Positions 7,801 to 16,206 of a stretch of DNA of 64,000 nt are shown here, in pieces. Numbering within the stretch: position 1 is the stretch's first letter; each line of letters opens with the position of its first letter. The DNA is from Nocardioides conyzicola (GTDB taxonomy: Bacteria > Actinomycetota > Actinomycetes > Propionibacteriales > Nocardioidaceae), in assembly GCF_039543825.1 (NCBI RefSeq), contig NZ_BAABKM010000005.1, positions 310,001 through 374,000 on the forward strand. The letters run 5' to 3'. Both the position numbers and the translations under genes were made by a program. The notes under the pieces are model-generated. The model saw only the letters and a list, made by a program, of their open reading frames with translations, had not been told where the DNA came from and did no database searches.

Positions 7801-9549
7801 GTGTCGACGATTGTGCCGCGGAACGCGGACGTCCGGGTGATCGCCCGACGCGTCTCGACCCGCATCTCAGCGCTGCGTCTCGGGCGACTCCGGGGGATCA
7901 TGAACCGGCTCGTCCCCGCGTTGGTGCTCGCCGTCGCGATCGCCGGCTCCACCGCTCTCTCCTACTACTTCGCCCGCACCCTCTACTTCGGCGGCGACGA
8001 CTGGGACTTCCTGCTGCACCGCGGGACGGTCGCCGGCGTCGACTCCGGGATGTGGGCGCCGCACTACGGACACTGGTCGACCGGTGTCGTGCTGATGTAC
8101 CGCTTCCTCTTCTCGGTGGCCGGGCTGAGCTACCTGCCCTACATCGCCGTCTGCTGGGTGCTCCACGCGGCGATCGTGGTCGTGACCTACCACCTGGTGC
8201 GCCGGTCCGGCACCGGTCGTGGCGTCGGCCTGACCGTGGCCTGGCTGCTCGCCTTCATCGGGGCCGGCGCCGAGGCCCTGCTGTGGGCCACCGTGATGAA
8301 CCTACTGGCGTCCCTGCTCTTCGGCCTGCTGGCGATGCTCCTGTACGTCGTCGCCGGGGACGGACCGCGGACGCGGTTCGCGGCGTGGCTGCTGCTCATC
8401 GTGGCGCTCGCCTTCTCGGCGACCGGCATCACCCTGGCGGTCGTCCTCGCCGTGTTCGTCGCCCTCCGGTTCTCGGTGCGCGCCGCCGCCGAGCTGATCA
8501 GCGTGCCGGCGGTCACGTGGGTGGTCTGGTGGCTCCTCATCGGTCACGAGGAGAGCGCCTCGACCGTCAGTGACCGCAGCGACTACCTCGGTGTCCCGGA
8601 GTTCTTCTGGACCGGGCTGTCCCAGGCACTCGGGACCTTCGCCGGGATCCCGGCGAGCGGCGGCATCCTGCTCGCCGTCCTGCTGGTGCTCCCGTTCGTG
8701 GTCCGCGACGCACCGGAGACCCTGCGACTGATGGCCGTCGCGGGCGTGGTGGGCGCCGTGTTCCAGATGCTGCTCGCCGCCGCCACGCGCGTCAGCGCTG
8801 GCCTCGCCTGGGCGACGACCGGTCGGTACGCCTACCTGACCATCGCCCTGCTGATGCCCTCGATGGCACTCGGCCTGCACTGGCTCGCGACCTCCGTGAA
8901 GCCCTCCCGGTGGGTCTCCTCCGGCTTGGTCGTCGTCGTGCTCGGCGTCTACACGATCGGCGCGGTCGGGCTGTTCCGGGACTACGCCCACGACCAGAAG
9001 CCGTACCGGACACCCTGGAAGGACCGGCTCGCCGGCCTGGTGGCCGCCGCCGACTCCGGCGAGACCGTGCTGACCGACCAGCTGGACCCGGTCCTCAATC
9101 CCTACCTCGAGGCCGACCTGGTCCTCTCCCCCGAGGTCCGGGGGGCGATCGCCGGCACCGCGACCGACCAGGGCGTGCTCGACGCCGAGGCGCTGGCGAT
9201 GACGGCCGTCGGCCCCAGGACCGCCTGGCTCGGGTCACCCGCGACGGTGCGGCTGGCGCTGGGCTTCGAGGGCGCCATCGACCCGCGGCCGGGCTGCCAC
9301 GTCTACACGGCGCCGGACGGAGGCACGCCGGCCCTCGAGCTGGACACCGGGCCGGGCGGCAACGAGATCACCGTGCAGTCGCCCGCGACCAGCATCCGGA
9401 CCCAGCTGGTCCGGGGTGACGTCGAGAGCGTCCCCCGCAACTGGCCCGTCGAGCCCGACACCCAGATCCACGTGGCGACGACGGCGCGTGACGCGGTCCT
9501 CCGCGTCACCTTCGACAAGACCGGGTCATACGTGATCTGCCGGAAGTGA
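7801..9549 (+). CDS. Large polytopic membrane protein, GT-C glycosyltransferase-like
   Basis: A 582-residue protein with about ten membrane helices between residues 37 and 410 and an extracytoplasmic C-terminal domain of roughly 150 residues. The first external loop carries GGDDWDFLLHRG; an acidic pair in that position is typical of GT-C glycosyltransferases that use polyprenyl-phosphate sugars. GTG 7801 has GAAGGAG seven bases upstream. The gene lies between two DUF3068 paralogues and its last 24 bases overlap the second one on the other strand. The GT-C assignment is inference from topology and motif; no close family was recognised. Confidence 0.65.
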   Translation: MSTIVPRNADVRVIARRVSTRISALRLGRLRGIMNRLVPALVLAVAIAGSTALSYYFARTLYFGGDDWDFLLHRGTVAGVDSGMWAPHYGHWSTGVVLMYRFLFSVAGLSYLPYIAVCWVLHAAIVVVTYHLVRRSGTGRGVGLTVAWLLAFIGAGAEALLWATVMNLLASLLFGLLAMLLYVVAGDGPRTRFAAWLLLIVALAFSATGITLAVVLAVFVALRFSVRAAAELISVPAVTWVVWWLLIGHEESASTVSDRSDYLGVPEFFWTGLSQALGTFAGIPASGGILLAVLLVLPFVVRDAPETLRLMAVAGVVGAVFQMLLAAATRVSAGLAWATTGRYAYLTIALLMPSMALGLHWLATSVKPSRWVSSGLVVVVLGVYTIGAVGLFRDYAHDQKPYRTPWKDRLAGLVAAADSGETVLTDQLDPVLNPYLEADLVLSPEVRGAIAGTATDQGVLDAEALAMTAVGPRTAWLGSPATVRLALGFEGAIDPRPGCHVYTAPDGGTPALELDTGPGGNEITVQSPATSIRTQLVRGDVESVPRNWPVEPDTQIHVATTARDAVLRVTFDKTGSYVICRK

Positions 9550-10440
9550 CGGTCGCGGGGCCGAGTGCTTCCCGCGCGCGTCCTCCCGGCGTCCCAGCAG
9601 CAGGAGCGCGAACGCGGCCGCCAGGAGGACGAGGCCCACGGCGTACCCGACCAGGGGCAGGGTGTGCGTGAGCAGGCGCACCCGGTCGCGGAGGTCCGCG
9701 GCCTCGCCGGTCAGCGTCTTCACGTTGTCAGCGGTCGACTCCACGGTCAGCCTGGAGACCTTGCCCGCCGTCGGGCTGAGGTCGTCCCGCTCCCGCACGA
9801 TCGTCCCCGTGAGCGGCTCGACCCAGAGCTCGACCGTGCCACCGAGGTAGCCCGCGAACTGGCCGTCGGGCGCGCTCGTGCGCAGGCTGTCGAGGTCGGC
9901 CACGTAGACGTAGCAGAGGAGACCGTCGACGCGATCGGTGCGGTCGAACGTCGTCTCGATCCCGGTGGCGGCCGGCTCGTACCAGTAGAGGTACGACTTC
10001 TTCTGCGCGTCGGCCGGCCAGCGCTCGACCTGTCCCTCGTGCGGCAGGGCGTCGGGGGGGAGGTTGGCCGGGTCGTTCACGGCGGCGCCGGTCCGCCGGT
10101 CGGTCGCGACGTCGTCGAGCGTCGCCCGCAGCAGCCGGCCGTCCGACTCCGAGGACGACAGGCAGTCGGGGGTCGCGCCGGAGGTGATCACGGTGCACGT
10201 CGAGCGGCGCCACGAGGCGATCGATCCGTCCGAGCGCGCCGGGTCGACGGACGAGCTCCGCGTCACGCGCACCGTCTCCGTCTCACCGGCCACGACGGCA
10301 TCACCCTCGAGCGTGCGCTGCACCGACGCGTCGAGCGGCGTCTCGAGGAGGCGGTCCTTCAGGTAGACCTGGCCGAGCACGGAAACGGCGATGACGAATG
10401 CCGCCGCGAAGGCGAGCACGATGCCCATATTTCTGCGCAA
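9526..10440 (-). CDS. DUF3068 (PorA-like) membrane-anchored protein, copy 2
   Basis: A 304-residue paralogue of the 6688-7602 product, with an N-terminal helix (GIVLAFAAAFVIAVSVLG), the sequence LKDRLLETPLDASVQRTLEG, the family motif WPADAQKKSYLYWYEP, and a C-terminal helix (LVGYAVGLVLLAAAFALLLLG) before a basic tail. The start is taken as TTG 10440, with AGGG upstream, because the N-terminus LRRNMGIVLAF then aligns with VRKTLAIILIF of copy 1; ATG 10428 is the alternative. Identical length and flanking positions suggest an old duplication around the membrane protein gene. Confidence 0.8.
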   Translation of the reverse strand: MRRNMGIVLAFAAAFVIAVSVLGQVYLKDRLLETPLDASVQRTLEGDAVVAGETETVRVTRSSSVDPARSDGSIASWRRSTCTVITSGATPDCLSSSESDGRLLRATLDDVATDRRTGAAVNDPANLPPDALPHEGQVERWPADAQKKSYLYWYEPAATGIETTFDRTDRVDGLLCYVYVADLDSLRTSAPDGQFAGYLGGTVELWVEPLTGTIVRERDDLSPTAGKVSRLTVESTADNVKTLTGEAADLRDRVRLLTHTLPLVGYAVGLVLLAAAFALLLLGRREDARGKHSAPRPSLPADHV

Positions 10441-10489
10441 GAACGGCCCTCCGGTCGACGGTCACGGCACACTAGCAGCGCATCGCATC

Positions 10490-10495
10490 TATGGT
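10490..10495 (+). promoter_or_regulatory. -10 element for a leaderless transcript of the acyltransferase gene
   Basis: TATGGT ends seven bases before ATG 10503. It overlaps another in-frame ATG (10491), which argues that 10503 is the true start. Confidence 0.5.
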
Positions 10496-10502
10496 TCTGC
10501 TC

Positions 10503-11723
10503 ATGGAGCAAGCCACCGCGTCGCACGACACCCGCGACCGCCTTCTCGACGGGATCCGCGGTGTCGCGATCGTGCTGGTCGTGCTCTCCCACGGCTGGAC
10601 CCTCTGGCCGACCGAGAAGCTGCTGTCCCACAAGACGCTGAACCCCTGGTTCACCAGCGGCAACTTCGCCGTCTCCATCTTCTTCGTCGTCGGGGCCTTC
10701 CTCGCGACCCGCACGCTCCTCCGACGGGTCGACAGTGGCACCGACCTGCACGTCGGCGTGATCTCCGTACGCCGGTACGTCCGCCTCAGCGGCCAGCTCT
10801 ACGTGCTCCTCATCGCCGTCCTCATCGTGACCGCGACCGACACGGCCTCGGCGTACCCCAACGCCGACACCGGCGCCTCGGTCTTCCGGATCGCGACGTA
10901 CACGTGGAACTGGTTCCTCGTCGGCCACGCCTTGACGGCGCGCCCCGACCTCGGTCACCTCTGGTACCTGTCCGTCGACTTCCAGATCTTCCTGCTGGTG
11001 CTGGCGCTGGTCTACCTGCTGGGCCGGCGTCGCGCCTGGCTGGCACTCAGCCTCGGCACGCTGCTCGTCGCGGCCCTGCTCTGGCGCTCGCACGTCTTCG
11101 GCCTGGACGGTGGCGCCTACCGCGCTCTCCTCCAGACGACGACCCGGATGGACGCGCCGCTGACCGGCGCCCTCGCCGCCGTGCTGCTGCCCTACCTCGG
11201 CGTGCTCCGTCGCTTCGCCCGTCCGCTCCTCGTCGTGAGCACGGTCGCCCTCGTCCCGGTCCTCGTGCTCACCGACACCGAGGCCAGCTTCGTGGGCTGG
11301 CCGGGGGTCGTCCTCGACGCCACCTTGTTCCTCTTCGTCGTCACCTGCGCCATGTCCACGGCGCCGCGTCTCCTGGAGCGCACGCTCGGCAGCGCGCCGC
11401 TGGCGTTCCTCGGCAGGCGCTCGCTCAGCCTCTACCTCTGGCACTACCCGCTGTTCTGGTTCATCAGCCGGCACTCGGGCGGCTGGGCCTGGGAGTCCCG
11501 CGCGGCGGTCGGGATGGTCGCCATGTTCGCGATCTCGGAGCTCAGCGAGCGTCTCGTCGAGACCCGGGTCCAGCGGATGCTGCGCTCGGAGCGCTGGCGC
11601 GAGCTCGACGACGGCATCCCGCAGTTCCTGGGCACCCGGATCCGGGGATGGTGGCGGGCACCGGTCGAGCCGTCCCGCCCGGACGAGACCGTGCACCCGG
11701 CCGACCGGGACCAGCCGGTCTGA
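10503..11723 (+). CDS. Acyltransferase family 3 (OafA/YrhL-like) membrane protein
   Basis: A 406-residue integral membrane O-acyltransferase with about ten helices. The family motif is near the N-terminus: an Arg in RLLDGIRGVAIVLVVLSHGW followed by His in the first helix. RRYVRLSGQL and the C-terminal FLGRRSLSLYLWHYPLFW are further family hallmarks. Such enzymes transfer acyl groups from the cytoplasm onto sugars of surface glycans. The start ATG 10503 is favoured over 10491 because of the -10 element. It lies head to head with DUF3068 copy 2 inside the glycan region, which fits acylation of a surface polymer. Confidence 0.9.
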   Translation: MEQATASHDTRDRLLDGIRGVAIVLVVLSHGWTLWPTEKLLSHKTLNPWFTSGNFAVSIFFVVGAFLATRTLLRRVDSGTDLHVGVISVRRYVRLSGQLYVLLIAVLIVTATDTASAYPNADTGASVFRIATYTWNWFLVGHALTARPDLGHLWYLSVDFQIFLLVLALVYLLGRRRAWLALSLGTLLVAALLWRSHVFGLDGGAYRALLQTTTRMDAPLTGALAAVLLPYLGVLRRFARPLLVVSTVALVPVLVLTDTEASFVGWPGVVLDATLFLFVVTCAMSTAPRLLERTLGSAPLAFLGRRSLSLYLWHYPLFWFISRHSGGWAWESRAAVGMVAMFAISELSERLVETRVQRMLRSERWRELDDGIPQFLGTRIRGWWRAPVEPSRPDETVHPADRDQPV

Positions 11724-11732
11724 GGAGCGCCG

Positions 11733-12584
11733 TCAGCGGTTGCGTCGGCGCAGCCGGTCGACCCGGGCCAACAGCTTGTTGACCCGCTCGTCGGAGATGC
11801 CCAGGCGACGCTTGAGGCGGTCATAGATGTCGAGCGCGGTGCGGTCCGCGGCGATCGCGGCACGGCGTGCCCGGCTCTCGTCGGGTCGCGCCTGGTAGTT
11901 CGTCGCGCGCCGGATCGTGCCCTCTTCTTCGGTGAAGTAGTAGAGCGCCATCGACCGGCGGGCCACGTCGGGCGGGCAGGTCAGCCCGTCCGGGTGCCCG
12001 TGGAAGGTGTCGTACGCCGTGCTGAACACCAGCATCCGGTTGCCGGCCGGGGTGACCCGGGCGCGGCACTGCTGCATGTTGCGGTCCCAGAGCTCGAGCT
12101 TGCCGCCCCACTCGTCGGGCCACTCCTCGTTCAGGTAGAGCAGGATGTTGACCCGGCGCGCCCAGTTCTCGTGGGTGTGGTGGGTGGTGAAGTCGGCGTG
12201 GATGTTGAGGTGACCGCCCCGCAGGGTCTGGTGCAGGCCGCCGCCGTCCATGGTCCAGTCCGGGATCAGGTTCGAGATCCCCGTCAGCTTCTCGAGGTAG
12301 GCCACGAAGCGCGGGGAGCAGAACTCCTGGGCCACGTCGTGCAGCGTCGGTCCCCAGGTGTCCGGCTCCGTGTTGGAGTACTTCGTCTCGTTGACGTGCA
12401 GGTACCCCTTCCAGAACTCGTCCTTCATGCCGGGGAACTCGGCGACCGCCTTGTCGAACACCTCGGGCCTGAGGACGTTGTCGATGACGGTGTGCGGGAA
12501 CGGGTCGGCGGCACCGTAGGAGGCCGCCGCAGCGTCGAGGTCGGACTCGAGGGCCGCAAAGTCGACGAGGGGTGAGTCGGACAT
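11733..12584 (-). CDS. 2-oxoglutarate/Fe(II)-dependent oxygenase
   Basis: A 283-residue dioxygenase of the prolyl-4-hydroxylase-like 2OG-Fe(II) superfamily. The iron ligands are His129 and Asp131 in HLNIHADF and the distal His195 in TFHGHPDG. The 2-oxoglutarate-binding Arg is 209 or 210 in ARRSMALYYF. The strand VNILLYLNEEW and GGKLELWD are typical. The last 45 residues are basic (DRLKRRLGISDERVNKLL). The substrate is unknown; its position between an acyltransferase and a glycosyltransferase-methyltransferase suggests hydroxylation of a glycan precursor or protein. It converges on the acyltransferase gene with nine bases between. Confidence 0.88.
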   Translation of the reverse strand: MSDSPLVDFAALESDLDAAAASYGAADPFPHTVIDNVLRPEVFDKAVAEFPGMKDEFWKGYLHVNETKYSNTEPDTWGPTLHDVAQEFCSPRFVAYLEKLTGISNLIPDWTMDGGGLHQTLRGGHLNIHADFTTHHTHENWARRVNILLYLNEEWPDEWGGKLELWDRNMQQCRARVTPAGNRMLVFSTAYDTFHGHPDGLTCPPDVARRSMALYYFTEEEGTIRRATNYQARPDESRARRAAIAADRTALDIYDRLKRRLGISDERVNKLLARVDRLRRRNR

Positions 12585-12615
12585 GCGCGGAATGATGCCA
12601 TGAAGATCCAGTGCG

Positions 12616-12633
12616 TAACCTACTGACCGGTTA
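12616..12633. repeat. Short inverted repeat between divergent genes
   Basis: TAACC (12616-12620) and GGTTA (12629-12633) are separated by eight bases and overlap a TAAGAT hexamer (12632-12637) that could be the -10 element of the gene at 12701. It could be an operator for the divergent pair. The repeat is short and may be chance. Confidence 0.3.
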
Positions 12634-12700
12634 AGATCCCCCGAGTGTTCCGTTCACGTAACAGCCGCGTCGCCGGCTGGCGGAGCAGCGAGGGAGAGCG

Positions 12701-14200
12701 ATGGCCACGCACGAGTTCGAGGCACGCCGTCACGACGAGGCACTGACCGGCGACCACGAGGTCCCCGCCAGCACCCGCGTGGGCGTACTGGTCGTCGCCT
12801 ACAACGCCGCCGGCACCCTCGTCCAGACCCTCGCCCGGATGCCCGCGCGCTTCGCCGCGGTCGTCGACCACGTGCTCGTCTGCGACGACGCGAGCGACGA
12901 CGAGACCTACGAGGTCGGCCTGCGCTTCAAGAGCGGCTCGACGCTGCCAATGACGATCGTCCGGCACGAGCAGAACCTCGGCTACGGCGGTAACCAGAAG
13001 TCCGGCTACGAGTGGGCGATCAACCACGGGCTCGACGTCGTCGTCCTCCTGCACGGCGACGGCCAGTACGCGCCCGAGCACATCGAGGAGCTGGTCGCGC
13101 CGCTCGCTGCCGGCGACGCCGACGCCGTCTTCGGCTCCCGGATGATGGAGCCCGGCAACGCCCGCGCCGGCGGCATGCCGCTCTACAAGTACGTCGGCAA
13201 CAAGATCCTCACGACCATGCAGAACAAGCTGGTGGGCCTCGATCTCACCGAGTGGCACAGTGGCTACCGTGCCTACCGCGTCGACGCCCTCGCGGACCTC
13301 GACCTCGCGTCGTACTCCAACGGGTTCGACTTCGACACCGAGATCATCCTGGGCCTGCACGACCAGGGGAAGCGGATCATCGAGGTCCCCATCCCGACCT
13401 ACTACGGCGACGAGATCTGCTACGTGAACGGCATGAAGTACGCGAAGGACGTGACCGTCGACGTGCTGCAGTACCGGCTGCGCCGCCTCGGGTTCGGTAC
13501 GCCGACCGTGGGCGGACCCGACGAGCAGGCCTACGACCTCAAGCCCTCGGAGCACTCCTCGCACGGCGTCATGCTCGACTGGATCGGCCAGGTGCCCCCG
13601 TCGCGGGTGCTCGACGTCGGCTGCTCGGACGGTAACTTCGCCGCCCTCGTCGGGGGCCTCGGCCACCAGGTGACCGGCATCGACCTGGTCAAGCACGAGG
13701 GCGTGTCCGAGCGCATGGAGAACTTCATCGAGGTGGACCTCAACCAGGGTCTGCCGGACGACGTCGGCCGCGACTACCGCGTGGTCGTCGCGGGTGACGT
13801 CCTCGAGCACGTCATCGACCCGCAGAGCCTGCTCACCGACCTGGGCTCCCGCCTCGCGCCGGACGGCGAGGTCGTCGTGTCGGTGCCGAACTTCTCCCAC
13901 TGGTACCCGCGCACCCGGGTGGCCATCGGCCGCTTCGACTACGACCAGCGCGGCCCGCTCGACAACGGCCACGTCCGCTTCTTCACCCGGGCCAGCTTCG
14001 AGCGCCTCGTCCGTCGCTCCGGGATGACCATCGTGGAGCGCCGCACCGTGGGCTCCCCGCTCGACGTCCTCGACCGCGCCGGCGAGCGCGGCCTGCTCGT
14101 CCGGGTCGTCCGGAAGGTCGCGGTGCTCGACCGTCTGGCCACGCGCCTGTGGCCGACCATGTTCGGCTACCAGTTCCTGTACCGGCTGGAGCGGGCTTGA
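12701..14200 (+). CDS. Bifunctional GT2 glycosyltransferase fused to SAM methyltransferase
   Basis: A 499-residue fusion. Residues about 25-270 are a GT2 domain of the dolichol-phosphate-mannose-synthase type: VGVLVVAYNAAGTL, the nucleotide-binding Asp pair at 62-63 (VCDDASDD), NLGYGGNQKSGYEWA, and DGQ at 120-122. Residues about 285-499 are a class I methyltransferase: motif I VLDVGCSDG at 303-311, then VVVAGDVLEHV and LAPDGEVVVSVPNFSHW. AGGGAGAG precedes ATG 12701. The stop codon overlaps the TTG start of the next gene, so the two are probably translationally coupled. The GT2 half probably charges a polyprenyl phosphate with sugar; the methylated substrate is unknown. Confidence 0.88.
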   Translation: MATHEFEARRHDEALTGDHEVPASTRVGVLVVAYNAAGTLVQTLARMPARFAAVVDHVLVCDDASDDETYEVGLRFKSGSTLPMTIVRHEQNLGYGGNQKSGYEWAINHGLDVVVLLHGDGQYAPEHIEELVAPLAAGDADAVFGSRMMEPGNARAGGMPLYKYVGNKILTTMQNKLVGLDLTEWHSGYRAYRVDALADLDLASYSNGFDFDTEIILGLHDQGKRIIEVPIPTYYGDEICYVNGMKYAKDVTVDVLQYRLRRLGFGTPTVGGPDEQAYDLKPSEHSSHGVMLDWIGQVPPSRVLDVGCSDGNFAALVGGLGHQVTGIDLVKHEGVSERMENFIEVDLNQGLPDDVGRDYRVVVAGDVLEHVIDPQSLLTDLGSRLAPDGEVVVSVPNFSHWYPRTRVAIGRFDYDQRGPLDNGHVRFFTRASFERLVRRSGMTIVERRTVGSPLDVLDRAGERGLLVRVVRKVAVLDRLATRLWPTMFGYQFLYRLERA

Positions 14201-16206
14201 CCCGTGACCAGGGCTCCCGCCGGCGGAAAGTCGCGACCGCTGCGGGACTCACCGTAGGGGCTGCTGCCTACGTCCTGACACTGCTCGACTACGGCCTGAG
14301 GCTCACGCGTACCGCGAACGCGCTCGGCTACGCCTCGAACTTCTTCGACGGCCAGGGCCGGTCGCTGCTCGACGGGCACCTCTGGGTGCCCAACGGGTTC
14401 CTCGGGATCGAGGCGTTCGTCGAGCGCGGCCACGACTACATGTACTTCCCGCCGTGGCCGGCGATCATCCGGATGCCCATCCTGTCGATGACCAACGAGT
14501 TCGACGGCAAGCTCACCCTGCTCTCGATGGCGCTCGGCTTCGTGCTGATGATGGTGATGAGCGCCAAGCTGGTCTGGCTGGTCCGCGACCAGCTCGCCCC
14601 GGGACCGGTCAGCCGCCTCGAGGCCGTCGTGATGGGCGCCCTCATCGCCCTGGTCACCGGCGGCACCACCCTCACGTACGTCGCCTCGCTGCCCTGGGCG
14701 TTCCACGAGGTCTACGCCTGGTCGATCCCGTTCACGGTCGGGTCGATGTACTGGCTCATCCGGGTCCTCGACGACCCGACCCGCCGCGCCGTGTGCTGGC
14801 TCGCGGCGTTCGTGCTCGGCACGCTGCTGACCCGGACGACCGACGGCTGGGCGATGGCGGTGGCCGCGATGGCCGCCGGCGTCTGGCTGCTGGTCGGCCG
14901 GCTGCACCGCGACCGCCGCCGCTTCGCGATCGGCACGATCGCCGCCGGCGTGGTCCCGCTCGTCATCGGGATCGTGATCAACGTCCTCAAGTTCCGCCAT
15001 CCCTTCCTGTTCCCGCTCGAGGACCAGGTCTGGACCCAGCTCAACGCGCACCGCCGCGAGGCCCTCGACGCCAACGGCGGCACCCTCACCGGGCTGCAGT
15101 TCTTCCCCACCTCCTTCATGGCGTACTTCCGCCTCGACGGCGTGCGCTTCGTCGACTACTTCCCCTGGGTCACGCTGCCCGCGCACGCGCCCCGGGCGTA
15201 CGACGGTGCCGTGCTCGACCAGACCTACCGCACCGGGAGCGTCACCGGCTTCATGCCGTGGCCGCTGCTGCTGACGGTCCTGACCGCCATCGCCGTCTTC
15301 CGGCCCGGCGTCGACCGAGCCCGCCGGATCCTCCGGGTGCCCCTGGTCGGCGGCGTCCTGGCGACCGGTGGCGTGATGGGCTACGGCTACCTGGCCCACC
15401 GCTACACGAGCGAGTTCGTCCCCGCCCTCGTGCTCGGGGCCACCGTCGGCACCGTGCTGGCGTTCCACTGGCTCCGCCGCCGTCGCGCCTGGCTGGCCGG
15501 GCTCTTCGTGGCGGTCACGGCGGCGTTCACGGTGTTCGGGCTCGGGGCCAACATGCTGATCGGCTACACGGCCGCGGCGTACACCGGCGGCGGCCCGCAG
15601 CTGGAGAGGTACGTCGCCCTGCAGCACCGGCTGAGCCCCCACCAGCAGGCCGAGCGCACGACCATCTCGGACGACCTGCCGTCCGGTGGCCGCACCGACG
15701 ACCTCTGGATCCGCGGCGACTGCGACGCGCTCTACCTCAACACCGGTGACCGCTACGAGCCGTGGCAGCTGGTGCAGCAACGCGCCGTGGTGGTGCAGGC
15801 GCTGGTCGCCGACGACGCCAAGGCGGGGGTGGTGCGGCTGATCGAGGTCGACTCGACCCCTCGGCGCAGCGTCAGCCTGCTGATCAGCTCCAGCAGCCAG
15901 GCCCGGGTCATGATCGACACCGGCGACCACACCTACTTCGGCCAGTGGTTCGACCTGCTCGAGCCCCGCACCGTCCGGGTGGGCGTCCGCCCGCAGCCGG
16001 AGCTCGGCTACGCCGAGGTCAGCTCCACCCCGGGAGGCTTCGTCGGCTTCCTACCGGTGCGGGAGTCGGACGAGGGCGTCGTCCGCCTGCTCGACCTGAC
16101 GCCCAGCGACGACCGCAAGCCGACCACCGAGGGCGTCACGGTCCGCACCCTCCGGGGTGTCGAGCCGCCGCTCTGCCGCGACCTCATGGCCGCCACCCGC
16201 AAGTGA
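14197..16206 (+). CDS. Large polytopic membrane protein, GT-C-like
   Basis: A 669-residue protein with about ten membrane helices up to residue 470 and a hydrophilic C-terminal domain of about 190 residues. An external loop after the first helix contains FFDGQGRSLLDGHLWVPNGF and DYMYFPPWPAIIRMP, which fits enzymes using lipid-linked sugars. I chose TTG 14197, which overlaps the upstream TGA (TTGA) and has GGAG just upstream; an ATG at 14149 would run 52 bases into the previous gene. Its own stop overlaps the GTG of the GT4 gene. No close family was recognised. Confidence 0.65.
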   Translation: MTRDQGSRRRKVATAAGLTVGAAAYVLTLLDYGLRLTRTANALGYASNFFDGQGRSLLDGHLWVPNGFLGIEAFVERGHDYMYFPPWPAIIRMPILSMTNEFDGKLTLLSMALGFVLMMVMSAKLVWLVRDQLAPGPVSRLEAVVMGALIALVTGGTTLTYVASLPWAFHEVYAWSIPFTVGSMYWLIRVLDDPTRRAVCWLAAFVLGTLLTRTTDGWAMAVAAMAAGVWLLVGRLHRDRRRFAIGTIAAGVVPLVIGIVINVLKFRHPFLFPLEDQVWTQLNAHRREALDANGGTLTGLQFFPTSFMAYFRLDGVRFVDYFPWVTLPAHAPRAYDGAVLDQTYRTGSVTGFMPWPLLLTVLTAIAVFRPGVDRARRILRVPLVGGVLATGGVMGYGYLAHRYTSEFVPALVLGATVGTVLAFHWLRRRRAWLAGLFVAVTAAFTVFGLGANMLIGYTAAAYTGGGPQLERYVALQHRLSPHQQAERTTISDDLPSGGRTDDLWIRGDCDALYLNTGDRYEPWQLVQQRAVVVQALVADDAKAGVVRLIEVDSTPRRSVSLLISSSSQARVMIDTGDHTYFGQWFDLLEPRTVRVGVRPQPELGYAEVSSTPGGFVGFLPVRESDEGVVRLLDLTPSDDRKPTTEGVTVRTLRGVEPPLCRDLMAATRK

